NCBI GenBank assembly: GCA_963816685.1
Contig: CAWFMB010000014.1
Location: 372,001-436,000, forward strand
Length of the DNA stretch: 64,000 bases
Reading direction: 5' to 3'
Source of the DNA: CAVYUC01 sp963816685
GTDB taxonomy: Bacteria; Bacteroidota; Bacteroidia; Bacteroidales; Prolixibacteraceae
Shown here piece after piece: positions 35,522 through 44,835 of the stretch (the stretch's first letter is position 1; each line of letters opens with the position of its first letter). Under the pieces are notes generated by a model, which worked only from the letters and a program-made list of their open reading frames with translations, was not told the DNA's origin and did no database searches. Both the position numbers and the translations under genes were made by a program.

Positions 35522-37852
35522 TTAAAATTTAAAACTGTAGCTAACAGATGGGAAGAAACTAATCAAGCTTTTTTGATAAAGTTTAAGATCATCATAAACC
35601 GCAGTAAAAGTGTAACCTTTAACTACGGGATTCATCTTAAAACCAATGATTCTTTTATCGTAATAATAATAATATGGGTTTTGGCGATTATATAAATTAA
35701 AAATGCTAATACTCCAGGTTCGTTCACCCCAATCTGTTTTTTTTAAAAAATTGGCTGCTATATCTAACCGGTGATAATCCCTCATTCGAAAAGAATTTTT
35801 CCCGTCATAGACAAAAATATCCTCTCCATTTATCTTATAATGTTCGGTTGCGAGTGTCACGGGATAACCTGTTCCGAAAGTCCACGCGGCAGATAGAATA
35901 ATATTTTCTGAGTATTGATGATTAGCTACAATACTAGCATCAAACAATCGATCGTATTTGAACGGATAGGAATCACCATTATTGATTGTATTAAATGTCC
36001 TTTCTGATTTAGCAATTGTTATTCCTGCCCATCCTGTAGTATTTCCTTTTATTTTCTGTAACAGTAATTCCACTCCGTAATTTTTTCCTTTCCCACTTTT
36101 TTCAACCACATTTTCCCAGGCATTTAAATTACCGGCCAGCGAGGTGCCAGGTTTAAAAGTAATTAGGTTATCCATTGATTTATAATATGAACTTATACTT
36201 AACTCGTATTCTCCATCGACAAATGTTTTTGCACATTCCAAAGAGTTTTGTATTGAATTTTCAGGTTTTATATTTTTATTTGAAGGCATCCAGAAATCCG
36301 AAGGTATTCCTGTACCGGAGTAAGTAAGCAGGTGTATGTACTGATTCATTTTTGAGAAGGAATATTTAAGTGCGAAATCTTCCCTGATTATATAATTAAT
36401 TAATATCCTTGGTTCGAATGAATAATAGTAATTTCTTGCTGTACAATATGATGAATACCGAATGCCCATATTAGTGCTGAATTTATTCAGAATTATCTCA
36501 TTTTGAATATAAACGGCATTTTCTAAAGCATTCATCCTGTTGGAATAATTTTCATCTATAGTAGGAATGTCAGTACCTAATTGTGTAAAATGTTCATCAT
36601 TTGGAATAAAAGTATGAAAAATGCTATTTGCACCAAAACGAAACATTAATTTTGAATTCGTTAAATAAGAAAAATCCATCTTAAGGCTTACATCATTTAT
36701 ACCGGTTACCAATTCATTTTTTAATGACTTTATTGTATCACCTGTATTAGTTTTATACTGAAATAAATTTTTATACCTGTAAAAAGTATTCGAAAGAGTT
36801 AGATTGCTAAAAAGTTTATTCGTGTAAATGTGATTCCACCTGAACGATACTAATGTGTTCCCCCACTTTACAGAGTTAGATTTTTTTGAAGTTTTCTCTT
36901 TTTCATTTGAAGAAACATTATCATCGCCCATGTAATAACTTAAAAAGACTCTGTCATCTGTTGAAATCCTGTAATTAAGTTTTGCGTTTAAATCATAAAA
37001 ATTATAAGCCAACCCTGCTCCTAATATCTTGAAAACGGGCAATAAGTTTTTTCTAACAGATATTATGGACGACATTTTATTTTTTATAATTGGCTTTTCT
37101 ATCGATATTTTTGCTGAGATTAATCCAATTGTACCCTGTATGCTGGTTTCCTGCATATTGCCTTCTTTCATTCGAACGTCCAGAACAGATGATAAACGAC
37201 TGCCATATTGAGCAGGAAAACCGCCTTTTATCAGTTTTACGTTGCTAATTGCATCAGCATTGAAAATAGAAAAGAACCCGCCAAAATGTGCTACGTAATA
37301 AAGAGGTACATCGTCTAATAAAATTAAATTTTGGTCCGGACTACCACCACGCACGTTGAGATTACTTTTTGCCTCGCCTCCTGATTGCACTCCGGGAGTG
37401 AGTTGAAATGACTTGATTATATCAACTTCTCCAAATAAATTCGGCAAAGATTTTACTTCTTTTATTTTTAATCTTGTAACTCCGCTTTCGTTTCTTTTTA
37501 CAACATTGTTTTTATTTTCAGCAGCTACCGTCACAACGTCCAGTTCAATTCCCGGCATTAAATAAAAGCTTTGATGATTATTGAAAGGTCGTGATAATTT
37601 TATATTCTGAGGTCGATATCCTGTAAATGAAATGTGCAATTTTAAGGTATCGCGAATCGGAACAGTCAGGCTGTAAAAACCATATTCGTTTGTAATTGCG
37701 CCTATTTTTGTTTGATTTTCAAAAATAGTTGCACCTATCAGGAACTCACTTGTAGATTTATCATAAATGAAACCACTAGTGGTTAATTTATTCTGTCCAA
37801 TTGCAAAACCCGTCACCAATATAAATACAAAACAGATAACTAATTTATTCAT
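35522..37852 (-). CDS. TonB-dependent outer membrane receptor
   Basis: 776 residues, signal peptide about 1-19. A CarboxypepD_reg-like domain (about 25-105: TTSGFIYDKSTSEFLIGATI, TNEYGFYSLTVP) precedes the plug (NLFGEVDIIKSFQLTPGV, NVRGGSPDQNLILLDDVP, IKGGFPAQYGSRLSSVLDV) and a 22-strand barrel region ending SVSYSFKF. It takes up an unknown ligand using TonB. It is preceded by a DUF4249 lipoprotein gene (6 bp gap), a common pairing in which DUF4249 takes the place of SusD. Confidence 0.92.
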   Translation of the reverse strand: MNKLVICFVFILVTGFAIGQNKLTTSGFIYDKSTSEFLIGATIFENQTKIGAITNEYGFYSLTVPIRDTLKLHISFTGYRPQNIKLSRPFNNHQSFYLMPGIELDVVTVAAENKNNVVKRNESGVTRLKIKEVKSLPNLFGEVDIIKSFQLTPGVQSGGEAKSNLNVRGGSPDQNLILLDDVPLYYVAHFGGFFSIFNADAISNVKLIKGGFPAQYGSRLSSVLDVRMKEGNMQETSIQGTIGLISAKISIEKPIIKNKMSSIISVRKNLLPVFKILGAGLAYNFYDLNAKLNYRISTDDRVFLSYYMGDDNVSSNEKEKTSKKSNSVKWGNTLVSFRWNHIYTNKLFSNLTLSNTFYRYKNLFQYKTNTGDTIKSLKNELVTGINDVSLKMDFSYLTNSKLMFRFGANSIFHTFIPNDEHFTQLGTDIPTIDENYSNRMNALENAVYIQNEIILNKFSTNMGIRYSSYCTARNYYYSFEPRILINYIIREDFALKYSFSKMNQYIHLLTYSGTGIPSDFWMPSNKNIKPENSIQNSLECAKTFVDGEYELSISSYYKSMDNLITFKPGTSLAGNLNAWENVVEKSGKGKNYGVELLLQKIKGNTTGWAGITIAKSERTFNTINNGDSYPFKYDRLFDASIVANHQYSENIILSAAWTFGTGYPVTLATEHYKINGEDIFVYDGKNSFRMRDYHRLDIAANFLKKTDWGERTWSISIFNLYNRQNPYYYYYDKRIIGFKMNPVVKGYTFTAVYDDLKLYQKSLISFFPSVSYSFKF

Positions 37853-37858
37853 TATTAA

Positions 37859-38818
37859 CTATTTTATGATCTGTTTGTTGATACGGATTGATACAATATC
37901 ATTATTGAAACCTGCAAAAAGACCATAGCCATTTTGAATGTTTGAAGTCACATTTATCGGTTCTCCCATGCCATACAATACATCTTCTTTTTTGCCGTTC
38001 AGATGTTCGATCATGGAAGTTTTATATTTATAGTATTCTTCTGTAACATTCCGTAAATGAATGTTTATGTAATGGTTCGAAATATATCTGTGGGAGTCTT
38101 CAATTTGAGGAGGTGTATAATAAACGTTTAATGTGTATTCGTTTTCATTAATTTTTTTATCAGTAAATAAAAGATATTTGGGTTTATCAAGATCGAATCG
38201 AAGTAAGGAAGGATAATAACTTTCAGATGTTACAATATTATCATAAGTTGTTAATTCATAAAACGACTTTGGGTTATCATACGAAAAAGCGATGTCGGAA
38301 ATGGCTAATTCATAGAAATTTACTTCATCTGGCGGGTCATCAAACGTAACAGAAACCTGAGAAAAAACTGATCCGGTATCATCAAAATAAGCAATAGGCG
38401 TAACAGCTGTATCCTTAATCACAACTTTCGATGGGATAATGGTTTTGGCAGTAGCAGTTTTATACCCCTCTTTTATAATTTTTATTGAATATGAATTTCC
38501 TTCCACCGGGTAATCATTCAAACTTGTTGTAATATCATACGAACCTGTTGAATCCTTACAATTTAGGGTATCTTTAAATATGCCATTTTCATAATATAGA
38601 ATTGTAGCATCGTTAATAAAATATTTTATTGAATCGAAAATATGTCCGGTATGTTGTAATGTTATATATAATGATTTTGGGTGAGGAAAGGTGAGAGGCA
38701 CCAAAGTTGAATAAGCTACTAAAGTTGGTTTCCGCTCGGGAATAACAATCTCAATCTCTTTCGAGCAGGAAAGCAAAATTGTTAGAATCAATAATAGTGT
38801 GTAACTTTTATTTTTCAT
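37859..38818 (-). CDS. DUF4249 lipoprotein, partner of the TonB receptor
   Basis: 319 residues, lipobox LTILLSC (Cys about 18). RKPTLVAYSTLVPL then LYITLQHTGHI, and IKEGYKTATAKTIIPSKV, fit DUF4249 proteins, which are encoded next to TonB receptors. YYKYKTSMIEHLNGKKEDVLYGMGEPINVTSN-type C-terminal features (YGMGEPINVTSNI, GYGLFAGFN) are characteristic. It probably sits on the cell surface and hands ligand to the receptor (inference). It overlaps the upstream thioredoxin-fold gene by 11 bp. Confidence 0.85.
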   Translation of the reverse strand: MKNKSYTLLLILTILLSCSKEIEIVIPERKPTLVAYSTLVPLTFPHPKSLYITLQHTGHIFDSIKYFINDATILYYENGIFKDTLNCKDSTGSYDITTSLNDYPVEGNSYSIKIIKEGYKTATAKTIIPSKVVIKDTAVTPIAYFDDTGSVFSQVSVTFDDPPDEVNFYELAISDIAFSYDNPKSFYELTTYDNIVTSESYYPSLLRFDLDKPKYLLFTDKKINENEYTLNVYYTPPQIEDSHRYISNHYINIHLRNVTEEYYKYKTSMIEHLNGKKEDVLYGMGEPINVTSNIQNGYGLFAGFNNDIVSIRINKQIIK

Positions 38819-39773
38819 TTATTTCTTCAATAATTACATCTTCAAGGTAATCTATAGCATATTTTTCATCTAAAATCTTATTATTAACAATGAATGTTGG
38901 GGTGGTGTAAATATTGTTTTTGAATAATTTTTCTTTGTTCTTTGCCAATGGTGCTAGTAAATTTAAATCACGCATTTCATAAACAAATTCATTCATTTTT
39001 AATCCGATTTCTTTTGCAAAATGGTAATAAATGGAATCCTGGTTTAAAAGTTCTGCATTTTCAAAAATAATATCATGCATCTCTCGAAATTTATTTTGTT
39101 TAGCCGCTACTTCACAAGCTAAAGCGCTATTGTCAATGTAATCACTAAAATAAATGAATTTGAATGTGACCTTTTTATTATATTTATCATATAAATATTT
39201 TAATCGTTTTTCAACATTTTGGCAGGCAGGACAATGGAAGTCAGATATAATATAAACTATCGTATTTGAATTACTTTTAACTAAAGTATGCGAATACAAT
39301 TGATTTGTCTCTAATTCTTTATAATAAGGAGGTTGTAATTTAATTCTAATAGAATAATATTTTTTCAGAGAGTCGACAAAAAAGGCTTGTCTTTCTTTTT
39401 GTTTAATTTTTGTTAAATAACTAAATATATTGTTTGTATCTATGATAGATTCGTTCAATCTTGCTGCATATTTTTCAAAATCCTCAACCGAAACATTTTC
39501 GCATTTATTTTCTATTTGATTTTCAATTAGCAATTTAAGTGGTACTTTATGTTTTTTAGCTTCTTCCTGAAGTAATTTTTTAGAGATAATCATATTAAGC
39601 GTGTTCATTCTAAGCTCATATATTTGCATATTGATGATTGAATCAATTTCTTCTAGAAGTATGTTTTTATCATTAATTTGTGCAATTATATGGGCTTCCC
39701 TTTTTGGTTTGTTACAGTAAACTGCTAATAGAATTAATATCCCCAATGGAATCTTATTTAATAATTTCATCAT
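38808..39773 (-). CDS. DsbA-like thioredoxin-fold lipoprotein
   Basis: 321 residues from ATG 39773 (MMKLLNKIPLGILILLAVYC, lipobox Cys 20); the longer frame to 39824 has no signal features. Residues about 30-140 look like the N-domain of a SurA/PpiC chaperone (NDKNILLEEIDSIINMQIYE). Residues about 155-321 form a DsbA/Thioredoxin_4 domain with active site FHCPACQNVE and cis-Pro TTPTFIVNNK. It should make, break or shuffle disulfides in the periplasm. The Cys-containing lipoprotein encoded immediately upstream is a likely client. Confidence 0.8.
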   Translation of the reverse strand: MMKLLNKIPLGILILLAVYCNKPKREAHIIAQINDKNILLEEIDSIINMQIYELRMNTLNMIISKKLLQEEAKKHKVPLKLLIENQIENKCENVSVEDFEKYAARLNESIIDTNNIFSYLTKIKQKERQAFFVDSLKKYYSIRIKLQPPYYKELETNQLYSHTLVKSNSNTIVYIISDFHCPACQNVEKRLKYLYDKYNKKVTFKFIYFSDYIDNSALACEVAAKQNKFREMHDIIFENAELLNQDSIYYHFAKEIGLKMNEFVYEMRDLNLLAPLAKNKEKLFKNNIYTTPTFIVNNKILDEKYAIDYLEDVIIEEINEK

Positions 39774-39835
39774 ATCATATTTTACAATTAAATGAGAGCT
39801 GTTGCCATTAAGAACAGCTCTCAAATTAATTGCTT

Positions 39836-40843
39836 TTAATTAGTGCCGTCTGCAATATTAGATTTTACCAACCAATTACGTTGCCAAATATAAGGTTCAC
39901 AACCAGATGGAATGTGCATGACGAAACAATTTGCACCATCAAAACTACTTCCTGCCATTGGGCACTCATTACCATTAATTGGTGTATAATAGAAATTCAA
40001 ATCGTTTTGATTTGGTCCCCAGATAAACGCATTAGTTCCTTCTGGAGCAGTTCCTACATAACATTCTCCATAAGCATTATAATCATAAGTCCCTAATTCA
40101 CACGTCCTACTTCTAAAATCATTATTTGAATAAGCAATGTGATAATTAACAGTATGTTGATAATAGCATGGATATATAATTATCCTTCTTTTATGGTACC
40201 TTACATCAAAAGAGATGTAATATTCATCCTGAGGATATACCCACCAGGAATTTCCTCCATTTACTACGAAATCTTTCCAGCCCGATAGCGGACCAGTCTT
40301 ATATTCGAATTGTGCTATAAATTCATAACCACTGCCGTTGTGCACAGCACCAATAAAATCATTTGACGTAGTGTAGGATACAGGATATCCAACAATAAAA
40401 TCATTAGCTGATTTTAATTTTTTATTGTTTATTTCCAATGAATAAGATATAACATTATCCTCTAAATTTGTAGTAACCAATTCAACTGTGATCTTGGACT
40501 TTTGTGTTAAATCAAAGTTACGGGTGCTTGATTTTAAGGTACTTTTGGATTTGTTTAAATCTAATGATCTCAATTCTTCTATATAAAACTCATTAACCTT
40601 TAAAGTAAACTCGTAATGCTTTATGTATTCAGCTAATAAATCTTTATCATCTGAATATATTGCATAAAAGGCTTGATTTCTTCCACTTTCATCAGTTACA
40701 ATCATTTCTTCTTTAAATTTTCCCTCGCTTTCAAATTTGCTTGCTTGGCTATTTTCTTGTTTAACCGGGACATATTCTTCTTTTTCACAACTCATAAAAA
40801 TGATAATTGTCGTGAAAATTATTAGATATAATTTATTTTTCAT
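39836..40843 (-). CDS. Cys-containing lipoprotein with a tandem C-terminal motif
   Basis: 335 residues from ATG 40843 (lipobox IIIFMSC, Cys about 19). No family recognised. The first 120 residues are charged and helical; the middle is beta-rich (WKDFVVNGGNSWWVYPQ, YHKRRIIIYPCYYQ). The C-terminus repeats one motif twice: CYVGTAPEGTNAFIWGPN and CFVMHIPSGCEPYIWQRN, each C-[YF]-V-x4-P-x-G-x3-[FY]-IW. Several Cys residues occur here (RTCELG, ECYV, NECPM, NCFV, SGCEP). It is first in the run with the DsbA-like, DUF4249 and TonB receptor genes, and its 5' region is a copy of the one before the 44507 gene. Confidence 0.6.
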   Translation of the reverse strand: MKNKLYLIIFTTIIIFMSCEKEEYVPVKQENSQASKFESEGKFKEEMIVTDESGRNQAFYAIYSDDKDLLAEYIKHYEFTLKVNEFYIEELRSLDLNKSKSTLKSSTRNFDLTQKSKITVELVTTNLEDNVISYSLEINNKKLKSANDFIVGYPVSYTTSNDFIGAVHNGSGYEFIAQFEYKTGPLSGWKDFVVNGGNSWWVYPQDEYYISFDVRYHKRRIIIYPCYYQHTVNYHIAYSNNDFRSRTCELGTYDYNAYGECYVGTAPEGTNAFIWGPNQNDLNFYYTPINGNECPMAGSSFDGANCFVMHIPSGCEPYIWQRNWLVKSNIADGTN

Positions 40844-40947
40844 TTTAATTATTTTAATATTTGACAATAACCCGATGTTTTACAACTGCCCCTTGTAAAA
40901 GTCGTTCCCGGTTAGTAGTTTTGTACGGGTGGTTATCAAAACTGCCT

Positions 40948-40998
40948 GCCTCCCCGGGCCGGGAACAAAATAAGACGTGGATCTGTCCCCGGGGAGGC
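40948..40998. repeat. GC-rich hairpin in R1
   Basis: GCCTCCCCGGG (40948-40958) pairs with CCCGGGGAGGC at the other end (40988-40998), enclosing about 29 nt. Related copies lie at about 44608-44659 and 42183-42243, always 5' of a minus-strand gene. Confidence 0.6.
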
Positions 40999-41131
40999 TT
41001 ATCCAATAAATTTGTTCTTAATAATAAAGATGAGTTGTTTCATATTATATTGTGAAAATAATTTCAAGTTCGTGAATCTTAAAGTTAGTGAAAATAAATA
41101 TAGTCAACTTCTATATATAAAGTCCCCCCCC

Positions 41132-41164
41132 CTCTGTTTTTATTTGGAACAAATAAAAACAGAG
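41132..41164. other. 15-bp perfect hairpin, covarying with the R2 copy
   Basis: CTCTGTTTTTATTTG and CAAATAAAAACAGAG enclose a GAA loop. The R2 copy at 44803-44835 has CCCAG/CTGGG at the stem base instead of CTCTG/CAGAG, so both sides changed together. Confidence 0.75.
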
Positions 41165-41379
41165 ATTGTAAATATTTTAAAACCATCGGGTTATTGAATT
41201 TTGTTAGTGCAAATGTTTTATAACATAGAAAATTCAGGGTTACCTTTTCATTGATAACGGAATATCGCTCAATAACTAATTTCGTTAAGATTCTAAAATC
41301 GACCAATTCACCTGATTCTTTCTATAAATTTTTAAGGAAAAAATCTTTAAATTGCATCTCGCGTAATGAAAAAGAAATG

Positions 41380-41424
41380 ATGGAAAAGCTGCAGTGGTCA
41401 AAAGCAATTTTTGGATCGAAATCT
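41380..41424 (+). pseudogene. Truncated 5' end of a 46062-type gene, copy 1
   Basis: The first 15 codons (MEKLQWSKAIFGSKS) match the start of the intact gene at 46062, including about 100 bp before it. Homology then stops and a terminator hairpin follows, so only the start of the gene survives. Confidence 0.7.
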
Positions 41425-41434
41425 TCTGAATATA

Positions 41435-41460
41435 CCGGCCCCAAAAGGAGCCGGCATTTC
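41435..41460 (-). terminator. Degenerate terminator of barrel gene A
   Basis: CCGGC (41435-41439) and GCCGG (41450-41454) remain of the AAATGCCGGC stem seen intact at 42363 and 45062; the left arm has decayed. Confidence 0.5.
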
Positions 41461-41476
41461 TTAGGTTGTTTTTCTT

Positions 41477-42091
41477 TTAATTAAACTTAACTCCAAATTG
41501 CAATCCAATAAGTAATTCAGCTTCCGAATCAAAACCATTAATTCCGGCAACTAGTCCTGTAAATAAATTTTCCCTAAACAGATAATTGTAATTTATTTTA
41601 CAGTAATAAGGTTCAAACTTATTATTCATTTCTGCGCTGATATGATTGAGTTCAAAATCATTGCCAGTGAGATCAAAAGCTTTCTTGATAACTGCATAAC
41701 TATTATAAGAAATTCCGGTTCCAATAATTAATTCGTGTTTTTGCCATTTCCCCTTAAAAAACGCAAATGGTTTAAAGTTCAGCAGTAAACTAACCGAATG
41801 TAAAGATTCACCTACTTCATTTTGATCAGTTGGTGTACTGAATTCATTGTAACCAAAAGTTTTTGTCCAAAAGTAATAATTGGAAGAAGGTAACATGGAG
41901 GCACTGCTAAATGTCGGTGCTATTTCGAAAAAAGAATTGATAGGCATTCCAACATCAAAAGAAAAATAGTACCCGTCAATCGCTTGTCTGCCACTAGCAA
42001 TACCGGTGTTTGTTCTTAAACTCCATTTTTGTTGGGCATTCACCGAAGCGCAAATAAAAAGTGCTATAACTGTAATAGAAATTAATTTCAT
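41477..42091 (-). CDS. Outer membrane barrel protein A (paralogue of 42410-43042)
   Basis: 204 residues, signal peptide about 1-19 (ALFICASVNA). QQKWSLRTNTGIASGRQAIDG opens and ELLIGLQFGVKFN closes the barrel. It is a clear paralogue of the next gene (same opening QQKWSLSTNAGIASG and same end), roughly two thirds identical by eye. Function unknown. Confidence 0.7.
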   Translation of the reverse strand: MKLISITVIALFICASVNAQQKWSLRTNTGIASGRQAIDGYYFSFDVGMPINSFFEIAPTFSSASMLPSSNYYFWTKTFGYNEFSTPTDQNEVGESLHSVSLLLNFKPFAFFKGKWQKHELIIGTGISYNSYAVIKKAFDLTGNDFELNHISAEMNNKFEPYYCKINYNYLFRENLFTGLVAGINGFDSEAELLIGLQFGVKFN

Positions 42092-42409
42092 AGATGGTAA
42101 AATTTATATTTTTAATAAACAAATTGTCATTCAAGGACCTGATAAAATGTTTAATAAGGATTTGCCAGACAAACTCATTCAGGCAGGCCTTCCTCCCCGG
42201 GCCGGGAACAATATCAGATATTGACCTGCTCCCGGAGAGGCTTACCCAATGAATTTATTTTTTCCTGTTGCAAGATTTAACATGGTTGTTAAGAATTTTT
42301 GGGGCAAAAGATGCCTGGTTTTGGTTTAAAAATGTAAGGCTAATTTATTAATTTATATTCGGAAATGCCGGCCCCGAAAGGAGCCGGCATTTCTTGGGTT
42401 GTTTTTCTT
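42092..42409. other. Intergenic region between the two paralogous barrel genes
   Basis: 318 bp. It holds a partial copy of the GC-rich hairpin (42183-42243, with an inner CAATATC/GATATTG pair) 5' of barrel A, and the terminator of barrel B at 42363. The rest is AT-rich without a gene. Confidence 0.6.
42363..42396 (-). terminator. Terminator of barrel gene B
   Basis: AAATGCCGGC (42363-42372) pairs with GCCGGCATTT (42383-42392), close to the stop of the minus-strand barrel B. On the minus strand no long T-run follows, so it may act in either direction. Confidence 0.6.
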
Positions 42410-43042
42410 TTAATTAAACTTAACTCCAAATTGCAATCCGGCAAGTAATTCAGCCTCGCCTGAATACCCGATTATTCCACCGGTTATTCCTAAAAACAGG
42501 TTTTCTGCAAAAAGGTAATTGTAACACAGTTTGAAATAGTATGGTTCAACCTTTCTGTTACTTTGTAAAGATAACCTGTTGAGTTCGTATAGATTTCCGG
42601 TTTTCTGAAAAGCTTCCTTTATAATTATGTAGCTGTTATGAGAAATTCCTGTGCCAAAAATCAGTTCATGCTGTTTTAGTTTATCGGTTCGAATTAACTC
42701 GAAAGGTTTAAACAATAAGAGTAAACTTAAAGAACTTAAACTTTCTATTGATTCATGTTCATTTCCATAACCTTCTATTGGAACAGGTTTGGGTGTTAAC
42801 CCATCAGTAATGTTCCAATCGCGATATATAGACTGTTTTGGCAGCATGGAAGCATTACTAAAAGTTGGCGATAATTCAATCGCTTTGAACAGTGGGATAC
42901 CAAAATTAAAAGAAAAGTAGTATCCGTCAACAGCTTCTGTTCCGCTTGCTATACCAGCATTAGTACTTAAACTCCATTTTTGTTGGGCATTTAATGATAT
43001 GCAAATAAAAAATGCAATAATTGTAACAGAAATTAATTTCAT
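42410..43042 (-). CDS. Outer membrane barrel protein B
   Basis: 210 residues from ATG 43042, which gives the signal peptide MKLISVTIIAFFICISLNAQ; the longer frame overlaps the upstream lipoprotein gene. Strands ISFNFGIPLFKAIELSP-like (YYFSFNFGIPLFKAI), LSSLSLLLLFKPFELI and ELLAGLQFGVKFN are visible. It lies 19 bp after the FN3 lipoprotein gene, so the two are probably one operon; function unknown. Confidence 0.7.
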   Translation of the reverse strand: MKLISVTIIAFFICISLNAQQKWSLSTNAGIASGTEAVDGYYFSFNFGIPLFKAIELSPTFSNASMLPKQSIYRDWNITDGLTPKPVPIEGYGNEHESIESLSSLSLLLLFKPFELIRTDKLKQHELIFGTGISHNSYIIIKEAFQKTGNLYELNRLSLQSNRKVEPYYFKLCYNYLFAENLFLGITGGIIGYSGEAELLAGLQFGVKFN

Positions 43043-43061
43043 GGTGCTAAAATTTAGATTA

Positions 43062-44507
43062 TTAATAAACAAACTGCCATTCAAAACCTGTTAAATTGTA
43101 TATTAAAGATTTATTATGCCACCATAAAACTAAAGTATTTCCAACTTTAGCATCTCCTTTCTGATTAGTGTATGTAACAGTACCACCATATTTAATTGTG
43201 CCGCTGTCTTGTTTATCTTCATAGCTACCAGTAATGCTAAAACTAACATCATCTTCCCAATCCTCTTCTCTCCATTCAAAATTTAAAACAGTTCCGTGAA
43301 CATTTGTATACCAATTAAATAGAAGAATTTCATGATTCCACCATACATCTTTAATGTCATCTCTTTTGTTTGGTTCGATAATTCCAGAAGTATAAACTTC
43401 CGAAGCTCCTGTTGAAGATCCTTTTATAACGCGTAACCTTAATTCAGGTGCTCCTGACATCCAATGCTCAACTGCATTTAATGCGGCGCTTGAAAATTTC
43501 ATTCTTTTTATCTTTATGGTTTCTCCATCATTTCTCGCAGATACAAAAGTTGTCATTATTGGTGACCAGGAAGAATATCCATCGCTATTCACAGCACGTA
43601 CTTTATAAGAGACTTTTGCTCCTTCTTGAATCCAATTATTAATGAAATTATTATCATTTTGTGCAGTTGATGCAAAATGCCAAAACTGAGTTTCAGGAGG
43701 TTCGTGCATTCTCCATATTTCGTATGAATCTTCATTCATAACATCAGTCCATTCTAATATAACTGAATTTGCATACCCGTGAGTAAGTTTAAGACTTGTG
43801 GGTCCTGTTGGTGCACTTTTTAGAATTGCATCAGTTTTATCATAATTAATAGATATTAGTTTTGGTTCTACTTTCCGTATTTCTCCATTTTCATCTAATC
43901 GTTCCGAGCGACTGATTACAACTACAGGATTTTCAGGTTCAATATCAACGTTTAAATAATATATATTTCCATCCGAATCAAAAGCTTTAACTTCTTTAAC
44001 TGTATTTTCATCATAATTAAAGGGCAAATAAGTTACCAAAGGAATATAATTGTTTACATCCCAACCCTCACAATGAATTGGGACAGCTATTTGGAGTGCT
44101 TTGTTAGTTTCGCTAAAACGAACTAAATCTTCAATTAAATAAGTTTCTGAATTATTTTGATCAACATTATCCAGGAGTAAGTCCAACATTTCCATTTGTC
44201 CTTTATCAGTATTTATTGAATTGCCTTTAAAATTTTTCCAAACAATGTCATAATCGCCATCAACCTTTAACATAGCTTCCTCCTTTATTGTCTTTCGGAG
44301 ATTTTTGTCTTTTAATGATTTTGCTAAAGCAATGGCCATTTTTTCAATATTACGGTCAAACACCAATTCTTGATTTTCACTCCCAATGAAACTTTTTAAT
44401 TCACTTAGTTGGCTGATATTTTCATCTTCAATCAATACTTCTTTCTGACAGGAATTATTACCTAACATACATACGAGTGATAAAATTATAAAAACAATAT
44501 TTTTCAT
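43062..44507 (-). CDS. FN3-containing lipoprotein
   Basis: 481 residues, lipobox LGNNSC (Cys about 20). The N-terminal 230 residues (IGSENQELVFDRNIEKMAIAL, VPIHCEGWDVNNYIPLVTYLP) resemble the start of Bacteroidota surface lipoproteins with an MG2-like or DUF3103-type region, not firmly assigned. A fibronectin type III domain is clear at about 243-332 (PTSLKLTHGYANSVILEWTD, YKVRAVNSDGYSSWS). The last 150 residues (LRLRVIKGSSTGASEVYTSG, TVLNFEWREEDWEDDVSFSI) look like a binding beta-sandwich. Its 5' region is the R2 copy of the leader found before the 40843 lipoprotein. Confidence 0.65.
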   Translation of the reverse strand: MKNIVFIILSLVCMLGNNSCQKEVLIEDENISQLSELKSFIGSENQELVFDRNIEKMAIALAKSLKDKNLRKTIKEEAMLKVDGDYDIVWKNFKGNSINTDKGQMEMLDLLLDNVDQNNSETYLIEDLVRFSETNKALQIAVPIHCEGWDVNNYIPLVTYLPFNYDENTVKEVKAFDSDGNIYYLNVDIEPENPVVVISRSERLDENGEIRKVEPKLISINYDKTDAILKSAPTGPTSLKLTHGYANSVILEWTDVMNEDSYEIWRMHEPPETQFWHFASTAQNDNNFINNWIQEGAKVSYKVRAVNSDGYSSWSPIMTTFVSARNDGETIKIKRMKFSSAALNAVEHWMSGAPELRLRVIKGSSTGASEVYTSGIIEPNKRDDIKDVWWNHEILLFNWYTNVHGTVLNFEWREEDWEDDVSFSITGSYEDKQDSGTIKYGGTVTYTNQKGDAKVGNTLVLWWHNKSLIYNLTGFEWQFVY

Positions 44508-44802
44508 AGTAATAGTTTTAATAAGTTAATGTTTGGCTACAACTAACTTTTACAACAGCCACCTTGTAAAAGTCGTTCCCGGATAGTAGTTTTGTACGGG
44601 TGATTATCAAAACTGCCTGCCTCCCCGGGCCGGGAACAAAATAAGACGTGGATCTGTCTCCGGGGAGGCTTATCCAATAAATTTGTTCTTAATAATAAAG
44701 ATGAGGTGTTTCATATTATATTGTGAAAATAATTTCAAGTTCGTGAATCTTAAAGTTAGTGAAAATAAATATAGAACTTCTATATATCAAATCCCCCTCC
44801 CC

Positions 44803-44835
44803 CCCAGTTTTTATTTGGAACAAATAAAAACTGGG
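44803..44835. other. 15-bp perfect hairpin in R2
   Basis: CCCAGTTTTTATTTG and CAAATAAAAACTGGG around a GAA loop. Compared with 41132-41164 two base pairs of the stem differ with pairing kept. Confidence 0.75.

Larger units (their letters stand above)
40883..41433. repeat. Duplicated leader block, copy R1
   Basis: About 550 bp nearly identical to 44549-45061 (R2). The differences I see are point changes and one extra stretch of about 38 nt at 41246-41285 in R1. It contains a GC-rich hairpin (40948-40998), a 15-bp hairpin (41132-41164) after a run of nine C, and the truncated start of a copy of the gene found intact at 46062. On the minus strand it is the 5' region of the 40843 gene. No gene of its own is seen. 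Confidence 0.85.

Noticed and set aside
41124..41132. C9 run as a phase-variable tract in a gene
   Set aside because: It is not inside any believable reading frame; only an effect on the leader could be considered.
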